From: CANJDH01 sp031430015
GTDB lineage: Bacteria; Pseudomonadota; Gammaproteobacteria; Burkholderiales; JAEUOS01
DNA length: 21,750 nucleotides
Assembly (NCBI GenBank): GCA_031430015.1
Contig: JANPAR010000167.1
Location: 1 to 21,750 of the forward strand
Reading direction: 5' to 3'
Position numbers and translations under genes: made by a program. Within the stretch, counting starts at the first letter, position 1. Every line of letters starts with the position of its first letter. This document shows positions 7,336 through 13,897 of the stretch, piece after piece. The notes under the pieces were generated by a model. The model saw nothing but the letters and a program-made list of their open reading frames with translations. It made no database searches and was not told where the DNA came from.

Positions 7336-8307
7336 ATGGATATCGATCTAGACACGTTGCTGTTCGGCTTGCTGGCAGCGGGCGCGCTCGGGGCGGGTTC
7401 CTATTTACTGCTGGAGAAAGCCGGCGTGTTGGGGGCAACGCGCCGCATTGGTCAAGCGGCTGCACATGCCCACAACGGTAGGCGAAACACCGCCGTACAC
7501 GCGGGTAATGACGCGGCCCTCCGCAATGCCGGTGTGCTCGGTGCGCTATTCGCGCGCCTGCACCGGCGGCGGCCCGCGCAGGCTTCGGGAGAGCCTTTTG
7601 GATTGCGCTTGCGCCTCCTGCGCGCCGGCCTGCGTGACCCTGGTGCTGAGGCGCGGTTTGCCGACCTACGCCTGCTGCTGACCCTGACCCTGCCTGTGGT
7701 GGCTGCCGCTGGCTACGCCATGGCAGTGAACGAAGTGAGCGAGACGCTGCTGGCCGCCACCGCTGCCATCGCTGCGATGGGCGGATGGTGCCTGCCCAGC
7801 TTCTGGCTCGATGCGCGCGTGGCGCGCCGCCAGCGCGAACTGGCGTCGAATTTTCCCGATGCGATCGACATGATCCGTCTCTGTGTCGAGGCGGGGCAGG
7901 GGCTGGATGCCGCGATGACGCGCGTCGAGCGCGAGATCCGTCTCACCTGCGTGCCGCTGTATGACGAACTACACGGCGTCAATCTCGAGATGCGTGCAGG
8001 TGCCGCCCGTGCGCGCGCGTTGAAGAACATGGCGCAACGCATCGGCCTGCCGGAAGTGGATGCGCTGGTCTCGATGCTGGTGCAGGTCGAGCGCCTCGGC
8101 ACCAGCGTCGCCGATGCGCTGCGGATTCACGCCGATGCGCTGCGCACGCGGCGGCGTCAGCAGGCACAGGAGCTGGCGGCCAAGGTGCCGGTCAAGTTGC
8201 TGTTCCCGATGATTTTTTGCATCTTCCCTGCGCTGCTCATCGTGCTGCTGGGTCCTGCGGCGATTTCCGTAGTGCGCACGCTATCAGCGCCCGTGGCACC
8301 GGGATAA
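7336..8307 (+). CDS. tadC: Tad pilus inner-membrane platform protein TadC
   Basis: This is the second T2SSF-domain platform protein, paralogous to TadB and the next gene, 17 bases downstream. The 323-residue chain opens MDIDLDTLLFGLLAAGALGA, a first membrane helix. A central helix pair follows (about 113-160). The T2SSF domain (about 170-290) includes FPDAIDMIRLCVEAGQGLDAAM and MLVQVERLGTSVADALRIHA. It ends with a terminal helix, VKLLFPMIFCIFPALLIVLL. The residue 30-90 part is a variable, His/Arg/Ala-rich cytoplasmic loop. The frame stays open to a GTG at 7285 inside tadB, but the ATG at 7336 puts the membrane helix at the usual place and avoids that overlap. No strong ribosome binding site is visible. 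Confidence 0.92.
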   Translation: MDIDLDTLLFGLLAAGALGAGSYLLLEKAGVLGATRRIGQAAAHAHNGRRNTAVHAGNDAALRNAGVLGALFARLHRRRPAQASGEPFGLRLRLLRAGLRDPGAEARFADLRLLLTLTLPVVAAAGYAMAVNEVSETLLAATAAIAAMGGWCLPSFWLDARVARRQRELASNFPDAIDMIRLCVEAGQGLDAAMTRVEREIRLTCVPLYDELHGVNLEMRAGAARARALKNMAQRIGLPEVDALVSMLVQVERLGTSVADALRIHADALRTRRRQQAQELAAKVPVKLLFPMIFCIFPALLIVLLGPAAISVVRTLSAPVAPG

Positions 8308-8311
8308 TGCC

Positions 8312-8836
8312 ATGGTCATGGACATACCAGCACTCAATGTCGTGCCCGGCGGCACGGCCAACTGCATACCCAGTAGCCGAACCACCCGCGCGCCTCTTGG
8401 CACATCCCGTGGCGCGCCCAACTTTTCGTGCAATACCGAGCGCGGCATTGCGGCGCTTGAGTTCGCCTTGATTCTGCCGCTGTTGCTGCTGGTTTTGGGC
8501 GGCATGGTCGAGATCAGCCTCATGCTCTACGATCAGGCGATCCTCACCAACGCCAGCCGCGAGGGTGCGCGTGCCGGCATCGTGCTGCGCCAGCCCAAGC
8601 CGAGCACCGCTGACATCGAGGCGGTCGCACTCAACTACGCCACCGGTGCGCTGGTAAGTCTGGGGGCAGCATCTGCGCCTGTAGTGACCATAGACCAGGC
8701 ACCCGATCCCATTTTCGCGACGCCCTTGCGCGTGACGGTGACCTACGACTTTGCCGGCTTCGCCGCCGTCGGCGTACTCACCGCACTTACCGGGCCGGTA
8801 CGTCTTACCGCGACTGCGGTGATGAATCATGAGTAG
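8312..8836 (+). CDS. tadE: TadE-like pseudopilin
   Basis: TadE is a minor pilin-like protein processed by the Flp prepilin peptidase and needed for pilus assembly. The 174-residue product has a prepilin-type site in TERGIAALEFALILPLLLL: Gly45, then IAALE with Glu50 at +5, then a hydrophobic helix. The TadE signature continues as YDQAILTNASREGARAGIV. The 45-residue segment before the cleavage site is long and Pro/Thr/Arg-rich, unlike the short leader of Flp. Nearby ATGs at 8312 and 8318 would both give a long leader. It begins four bases after the tadC stop and overlaps the next gene by eight bases. TadF would be the other possibility, but the helix and 'SREGAR' motif favour TadE. Confidence 0.87.
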   Translation: MVMDIPALNVVPGGTANCIPSSRTTRAPLGTSRGAPNFSCNTERGIAALEFALILPLLLLVLGGMVEISLMLYDQAILTNASREGARAGIVLRQPKPSTADIEAVALNYATGALVSLGAASAPVVTIDQAPDPIFATPLRVTVTYDFAGFAAVGVLTALTGPVRLTATAVMNHE

Positions 8837-9989
8837 CGCAGGTATCGGCGCGCGAAGCCTCGCAACGAAAGCGGCAAACGCCAGCGTGGGGCAAATCGCC
8901 AGCGCGGTGGCCAATGCCCATCCAAACGCGCTGACGCGTGTACAGCACGGCGCGCAACGCCAACGCGGGGCCATCGCCGTCATCGTTGCCTTGCTGCTCA
9001 GCGTGCTGCTGGGTTTTTGCGCGCTCGCGGTCGATATCGCTATCGGCTTGGTGGTGCGCAGCGAATTGCAAAATGCAGCGGATGCGGCGGCACTCGCGGG
9101 CGCAGCCAAACTGTTTGACCCCGCCGCCCCGGCTTCATCCCTCGACTGGAGCGGCGCCACCACAGCTGCTACCAGCGCTGTCGCACTCAACCAATCTTCC
9201 GGCATCACGCTCGAAGATGCCACCGTGGTACCCGGCTACTGGAGTGTGACCGGCGGTAGCGGCGAGTTGCAATCCTTGCCCGTCACGCCAGCGGCAGGCG
9301 ACGCGCCCGCCGTACTGGTCACGGTGCGGCGTGCCGATGGCGAAAACGGCGGCCCACTGCCGCTGCATTTCGCGCGTTTCCTTGGCGTCACCAGCATGCC
9401 TGTGATGGCGAGTGCGGTCGCCGCGGTCGCCCCGCCAGGCGCGGTAGGCGAGGGCGTGCTGTTCCCGCTGGCGGTGTCTGCGTGTCTTTATCGCAATTTT
9501 TGGGATGCCACCAGCGTTCCGCCCGGGCCGAAGAATGATCCCGGCACCGGCCAGCCTTACGTGTTTCGCATTGGGCCGGGCTACACCTATGGCAGTTGCA
9601 CGCCCGGCACCTGGACTTCGTTTGGCACAGACACCGGCAGTACGGGCGCGTTGCAGGCAATGATGGATAGCCGCAACACGGCGCTTCTCAAAACTGCTTC
9701 GCTGGTGTGGATGCAGACGGCTACGGATGACAGTCTCTACCAAAGCGTGGACGCCTGCAGCGCGCGCGGCAGTGGCGAATGTGCCACCGTGATCGTGCCG
9801 GTGGTCGAGAACGTCGCGGCACACGCACAAGACAGCATCACCGGTTTTGCGTGTCTGCGGCTCGCGCTGGCCGAATCGGGCGGTGACAACTACGTGCAGG
9901 CGGTGATGAGCCGCCATTGCAAGACACGCAATGCCGGCGGGTTCGGGCCGGATTACGGTGCGCTGGCAACGGCACGTTTGGTGCGCTGA
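8829..9989 (+). CDS. tadG: TadG-like Flp pilus protein
   Basis: This is a membrane-anchored protein with a large extracytoplasmic part, usually the last gene of a Tad operon. The 386-residue chain has a 47-residue N-terminal segment, then the TadG signature: QRGAIAVIVALL opens the membrane helix, which ends GFCALAVDIA. It is followed by SELQNAADAAALAGA. The helix lacks a Glu at +5, so it is not a cleavable pilin. The ectodomain holds six cysteines (219, 257, 310, 318, 342, 364), enough for three disulfides. I see no von Willebrand MIDAS motif (DxSxS), so this appears to be the short TadG form. It overlaps tadE by eight bases. The exact role of TadG in pilus assembly is poorly defined in general. 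Confidence 0.82.
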   Translation: MSSAGIGARSLATKAANASVGQIASAVANAHPNALTRVQHGAQRQRGAIAVIVALLLSVLLGFCALAVDIAIGLVVRSELQNAADAAALAGAAKLFDPAAPASSLDWSGATTAATSAVALNQSSGITLEDATVVPGYWSVTGGSGELQSLPVTPAAGDAPAVLVTVRRADGENGGPLPLHFARFLGVTSMPVMASAVAAVAPPGAVGEGVLFPLAVSACLYRNFWDATSVPPGPKNDPGTGQPYVFRIGPGYTYGSCTPGTWTSFGTDTGSTGALQAMMDSRNTALLKTASLVWMQTATDDSLYQSVDACSARGSGECATVIVPVVENVAAHAQDSITGFACLRLALAESGGDNYVQAVMSRHCKTRNAGGFGPDYGALATARLVR

Positions 9990-10016
9990 ACGTTTTGCGG
10001 CTGCTGTTCGCGCCCG

Positions 10017-10043
10017 TTGCCGTCTGGCGCGACAGGCGATAAT
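10017..10043 (+). promoter_or_regulatory. Possible promoter upstream of rlmD
   Basis: TTGCCG (10017-10022) and GATAAT (10038-10043) resemble sigma-70 -35 and -10 boxes. The spacer is only 15 bases, shorter than the optimum of 17. The pair lies just after the last Tad gene, where a new transcription unit would be expected. The strength is uncertain. Confidence 0.3.
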
Positions 10044-10076
10044 GGTGATATTCGCGATTCGACATCGGCCTGCAGT

Positions 10077-10156
10077 CCGCTCCCACCAAGGGTTTTTCGG
10101 ATCATGCCGCCAGAAACCGCTCCCACCAAGGATTTACGGGCCATGCCCGTATGAAA
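10077..10156 (+). repeat. Imperfect 40-base tandem repeat upstream of rlmD
   Basis: Two 40-base units (10077-10116 and 10117-10156) share an identical first 15 bases, CCGCTCCCACCAAGG. Each then has a T-rich stretch, CGG, and an ATGCC that aligns with one indel. Each unit therefore carries an AAGG purine run before an ATG, like a duplicated translation start region. Confidence 0.8.
10104..10154 (+). CDS. Possible 16-residue leader ORF upstream of rlmD
   Basis: An ATG at 10104 opens a 16-codon frame, MPPETAPTKDLRAMPV, stopping at 10152-10154, 12 bases before the rlmD ATG. It lies wholly in the tandem repeat and is preceded by AAGGG, at a longer than ideal distance. Nothing identifies a product. 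It could be a translated leader affecting rlmD, or simply chance. Confidence 0.2.
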   Translation: MPPETAPTKDLRAMPV

Positions 10157-10166
10157 AATTACCTGC

Positions 10167-11545
10167 ATGTCCGGCTCCTACCAGCTTGAAATCGAATCGG
10201 TTGACCACGAGGCGCGCGGCGTCGCGCATATTGATGGCAAGGTGATTTTTGTCGATGGCGCGTTGCCGGGCGAGACCGTGATCGCGTCGCCGTATCGCAA
10301 AAAAGCCAAGTATGAAAATGCGCAACTGATTACCGTGTTGAAGGCGGGCGGCTCGCGCATCACACCGCATTGCGCGCACTACAGCATCTGCGGTGGCTGC
10401 TCGATGCAGCATACCGATGTGCGCACCCAGGTGGCGATCAAGCAGCGCGTGCTTGAAGACAACCTGCGCTTCATCGGCAGGGTGCAACCCGAAATATTGC
10501 TGCGCGCAATCCACGGCCCGTCCTGGGGTTACCGCTATCGCGCGCGCCTGTCGGTGCGCCACGTACCGCAGAAGGGTGGCGTGCTGGTGGGTTTTCATGA
10601 AAAGCGCAGCAGCTACATTGCCGACCTGCGCTCTTGCGCGATTCTGCCGGAACGTATTTCGAATTTGTTGGTGCCGCTGCGTGCGTTGGTGACGGGGTTG
10701 TCGATTCGTGACCGCCTGCCGCAGTTTGAGTTGGCGATTGGCGGCGGGGATCCCGCTGGTCCTGCTGGCACCGGCGGCGGCGCACGCAAGTGGGTCGATG
10801 TGCTGGTCGCGCGCGTGCTTGAAACGCCGTCGCCTGCTGATGAAGAAAAGCTCAAGCGCTTTGCCGAGGAACATGGCATTCAATTCTGGTTGCAAGCGCG
10901 CGGGCCGGAGACAGCAACGCCGTTCTGGCCGCTACCGCCAGCCATCGAGCCGCTGAGCTATGACCTGCCCGAGTTCGATATCAACATGCCGTTCAAACCC
11001 ACCGACTTCGTGCAAGTCAATCACCAGATCAATGAAGTGCTTGTAAGCCGCGCGCTGCGCCTGCTCGGTGTGCAGCCGCACGAGCGGGTGGGCGATTTTT
11101 TTGCGGCCTCGGCAACTTCACCCTGCCGCTGGCGCGGCTGGCGCGCGAAGTGGTGGGTGTCGAGGGCAGCCCGTCGCTGGTGGCGCGCGCGCGCGACAAC
11201 GCCGTGCATAACGGCCTGTCTGCGCGCACTGCGTTTCACGCGGCGAATTTGTTCGAGGCCACGCCGGATAGCATCGCCAAGCTGGGCGCGTTCGAGCGCA
11301 TCCTGATCGACCCACCGCGTGAAGGCGCGGTCGAACTCATCAAGGCCATTGGCAAGCTCGGGCAGGCTGATCCAGCGCACAAGCCCAAGCGCATCGTTTA
11401 CGTCTCGTGCAACCCGGCGACACTGGCGCGCGATGCCGGGGTGCTGCATCATGAGTACGGCTATGTACTCAAGAGCGCAGGCGTGGTCAACATGTTCCCG
11501 CATACGTCGCACGTTGAATCGATTGCGGTATTGGAGCCACAATGA
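10167..11545 (+). pseudogene. rlmD: 23S rRNA (uracil-5-)-methyltransferase RlmD, frameshifted
   Basis: The family makes m5U1939 in 23S rRNA using SAM and a 4Fe-4S cluster. The first frame (10167 to about 11102) has a TRAM domain (about 1-60) and the cluster cysteines Cys69, Cys75, Cys78 and Cys157. It also has FVQVN, which comes just before the catalytic domain. Homology then jumps to another frame, from 11103 to the stop at 11543. That part carries NFTLPLARLAREVVGVEGS, LIDPPREGAV and YVSCNPATLARD, the last with the nucleophilic Cys. The break is in a run of seven T's (11096-11102). Eight would restore D-F-F-C-G-L-G-N, the SAM-binding motif. As written the chain is garbled after residue 312 and stops at 11306. 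This may be a real mutation or a one-base sequence error. No strong ribosome binding site precedes 10167. Confidence 0.9.
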
Positions 11546-11628
11546 AAGCCGCAGCATCCGCACGGTGCGCACGCGGTGCGCGTCCCATTGAGAAACCAGC
11601 AGGACAACCAGCCGGAGAACCCGTATGA
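11542..11628 (+). CDS. Possible 28-residue coupling ORF between rlmD and the VOC gene
   Basis: The ATG at 11542 overlaps the rlmD stop (ATGA). The frame runs 28 codons and its own stop overlaps the next gene's start, again as ATGA (11625-11628). The product, MKAAASARCARGARPIEKP and nine more residues, resembles no family I know. If translated, it could carry ribosomes from rlmD to the dioxygenase gene. It may be chance. Confidence 0.15.
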   Translation: MKAAASARCARGARPIEKPAGQPAGEPV

Positions 11629-12446
11629 GCATTGGCGCCAGGCTGCATCACGTTCATTTGTCGTCACCGCAACCCGAAGCGGTGGCGGCGTTTTACGCCA
11701 AGGCGTTTGGCTTTGACGCACAAGCACAGGAGGCCGAGTGGGTGTGCCGTGCAGCGGGGCGGCGCATCGTGTTCTCCAACGGTCCGGCGCACCGGATACA
11801 GCACATCGCGTTCGCGTTTGCGGATGCAGCGGCGCTGGCGGCGTATCGGGCAGAAGTGGGCGCGGGGGAAACGGCGCCGGCTTCGGCCCTGATCGGAGAT
11901 CAGGCCATGTCTTTTGTCGATCCCGATGGCAATCGCATCGTCTTCATCGTTCACTCTGGGAGCGACGGCAATCCCCATCCAAGCCTGCCGCCGGCCGAAT
12001 CACAGCACCTCGCCCTGCGCACCACCCAGCCCGAGACGCTGCTCAAGTTTTATGAGGAGACGCTTCACTTCAAGCTCTCGGATCGCGTGATGGACGACGC
12101 CGGCACGCTGCGCGCCTGCTTCCTGCGCACCGATGACATGCATCACGCGCTCGCCTTGTTCCGCTCACCCGAGACGCGCTTCGATCATCAATCGTTCGAG
12201 ACCACCGGCTGGCAGGCGATGCGCGACTGGGCCGATCACATGGGCGGCGAGCACGTGCCGATTGTCTGGGGCATCGGCCGTCATGGGCCGGGCAATGACA
12301 ACTTCTTCATGGTGCAGGACCCGGATGGCAACCTTGGGGAGATTTCCTGTGATCTGGAAGTGTGCGCGGCAGGTCGCGTGCCTGGCGTGTGGCCCCATGC
12401 GCAGCACACATTGAACCTCTGGGGCAATGCGATCATGCGCAGCTAA
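11625..12446 (+). CDS. Two-domain VOC protein, probable type I extradiol ring-cleavage dioxygenase
   Basis: The 273-residue protein contains two glyoxalase-fold (VOC) domains, about 5-110 and 125-245. The second carries the 2-His-1-carboxylate triad expected of catechol-type extradiol dioxygenases: His128 (QHLAL), His188 (FDHQSFE) and Glu239 (LGEIS). The active-site His pair also appears, as His173/174 (DMHHALAL) and His220 (GIGRHGPGNDNFF). The spacings (15, 32, 19) are close to those of BphC (His195, His210, His241, Glu260). It should therefore bind Fe(II) and cleave a catecholic ring beside the hydroxyls. The substrate is unknown, and a fosfomycin- or glyoxalase-type role is less likely. 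GGAG at 11614-11617 supports the start. It converges on panE with only 33 bases between stops. Confidence 0.8.
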   Translation: MSIGARLHHVHLSSPQPEAVAAFYAKAFGFDAQAQEAEWVCRAAGRRIVFSNGPAHRIQHIAFAFADAAALAAYRAEVGAGETAPASALIGDQAMSFVDPDGNRIVFIVHSGSDGNPHPSLPPAESQHLALRTTQPETLLKFYEETLHFKLSDRVMDDAGTLRACFLRTDDMHHALALFRSPETRFDHQSFETTGWQAMRDWADHMGGEHVPIVWGIGRHGPGNDNFFMVQDPDGNLGEISCDLEVCAAGRVPGVWPHAQHTLNLWGNAIMRS

Positions 12447-12479
12447 GCGCCGCGGATCGAAACGCGCAGCCCCGACGCG

Positions 12480-13424
12480 CTACGCCGCCAACGGCTTCGG
12501 CGCACCATCCTTGTAGGGTTTGAGTGCGAGATACGCCATCTCGTGTACCGGCGTTGGCACGCCGTGCTCGAGGCCCTTCCTGACGATGTAACCCGAGAGG
12601 CTGTCGAGTTCCATCGGCTTGCCCTTGGCCACGTCGTGATACATCGACGCGTACATGGTCTTGGGGAAGGACTGGTGCATGGCGAGCGCGCGTTCGCCGG
12701 CATCAGCGGGCAGGGCGATGCCTGCTGCGCGTGCCACGGCGGCGACTTCTTCGAACCCGCGGAGCGCCAATGGAATAATTTCAGGGTCGTGATAAATGTA
12801 CCCGGCCGGCAGACGAAACAGGCTGGTGAGCGCGGCGTTGGTGGCGAGGCCGACGAATTTGGTCCACTGCGCCGCGCGAATGTCGCTCACGACTTCAGCG
12901 CCGAATCCTGCCGCCACACAGGCGTCGCGAAAGGCGGTGGCGCGCGCGCTCATGCTGCCATCGGCTTCGCCAAAGCGCAGCGCCGACATCGGCGAGGTGT
13001 AGCGGATCACGCCGGGCGCGGTAATGACACCCGACACTAATGCAAGGCCGCCGATGACATGGGCCGCGCCCAGCACAGCGCCGATGCGGTCTTGATGATC
13101 GACCCCGTTGAGCACTGAGATAACCGTGGAACCCGCATCCACCAAGGGTTTCAGCGGCGTGGCTGCGGCTTCTATGTCGTAGGCCTTTACCGCGAACAGC
13201 ACGATATCGCTGGGACCGGAGGCAGCAGTCTCCAGCGGATCCGTGACGAAGCGCGCGCTGGTGACGTGCAGCGTGCCCTTGGGAGTTTCCAGCCTAAGGC
13301 CGTCCTGTTGCATGGCCCGCAAGTGTTCGCCGCGCGCAATGAAGGTGACGTCGTGCCCGGCCAGCGAGAGCAGGCCGCCGAAGTAGCCGCCGACCGCGCC
13401 GGCACCCATGATGGCAATACGCAT
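12480..13424 (-). CDS. Ketopantoate reductase family protein (PanE/ApbA-like)
   Basis: The 314-residue protein belongs to the NAD(P)H-dependent 2-dehydropantoate 2-reductase family. It opens with a Rossmann signature, MRIAIMGAGAVGGYFGG (GxGxxG at 7-12). It has Lys189 in WTKF, Asn196 and Glu272 in PMELDSLSG, matching the catalytic Lys, Asn and Glu positions of E. coli PanE. The start at 13424 follows AAGGA seven bases upstream; the frame stays open to 13496 but lacks a better start. It is the last gene of the minus-strand unit behind a Rieske oxygenase, a GS-like ligase and a ferredoxin, and no panB or panC is near. It may make pantoate, but reduction of another 2-oxoacid in the same pathway is equally possible, so I assign no symbol. 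Confidence 0.85.
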   Translation of the reverse strand: MRIAIMGAGAVGGYFGGLLSLAGHDVTFIARGEHLRAMQQDGLRLETPKGTLHVTSARFVTDPLETAASGPSDIVLFAVKAYDIEAAATPLKPLVDAGSTVISVLNGVDHQDRIGAVLGAAHVIGGLALVSGVITAPGVIRYTSPMSALRFGEADGSMSARATAFRDACVAAGFGAEVVSDIRAAQWTKFVGLATNAALTSLFRLPAGYIYHDPEIIPLALRGFEEVAAVARAAGIALPADAGERALAMHQSFPKTMYASMYHDVAKGKPMELDSLSGYIVRKGLEHGVPTPVHEMAYLALKPYKDGAPKPLAA

Positions 13425-13492
13425 TAAAGATCCTTGGAGGGAAAAAGGGTTGAGAAAGAGGGGGAGTCGAATGTGGGCGCGGTTGACGAAAC

Positions 13493-13822
13493 TCAATACT
13501 GGCTGGCAGGCAATTCAACTTCCAACCCGTCCATCGCATTGGTCAGCATGATCTGGCACGACAGGCGGCTGTTGGCCTGACGCGCGCAGGCAGTGAAGCC
13601 GAGCATCTCGTCTTCTTCGGCCTGCATCACAGGCAGTTGAGCCAGCCAGGGTTCGCGCACCATGACATGACAAGTGGCGCAGGTGAGCGAACCGCCGCAA
13701 TCGGCGGCGATGCCACTGATCTCCGCGTCCACCGCAGCGCGCATCAGGCTGATGCCCGGCTTGGTTTCAAGGACAGTGGGTTCAGCAGGGGCAGTGTGAT
13801 TGAAAAACAAAATCTTGAGCAT
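13493..13822 (-). CDS. 2Fe-2S ferredoxin, adrenodoxin/ISC type
   Basis: This small electron carrier of 109 residues has four cluster ligands in the pattern C-x5-C-x2-C and a distal Cys: Cys42, Cys48, Cys51 and Cys89, within CGGSLTCATCHV and RLSCQI. This is the adrenodoxin/putidaredoxin-like pattern rather than the plant type. It sits between the GS-like gene (75 bases upstream) and panE (68 bases downstream) on the same strand. The likely role is to pass electrons to the Rieske oxygenase two genes upstream. That is an inference, since phthalate-type oxygenases usually use a reductase with a fused plant-type ferredoxin domain. No ferredoxin reductase gene is in the window. No hscA/hscB/iscX genes are near, which argues against the housekeeping isc ferredoxin. 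Confidence 0.9.
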   Translation of the reverse strand: MLKILFFNHTAPAEPTVLETKPGISLMRAAVDAEISGIAADCGGSLTCATCHVMVREPWLAQLPVMQAEEDEMLGFTACARQANSRLSCQIMLTNAMDGLEVELPASQY

Positions 13823-13897
13823 GATGCGGGTAATGCGGTGATTGAAACTACGATTTGGAGGTGGAATGGGTTGCTCGGTAGCTGAAGTGCCGCCACG

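Noticed and set aside
12447..12479. Possible bidirectional terminator between the VOC gene and panE
   Set aside because: The 33-base gap has no clear hairpin and no T-tract on either strand.
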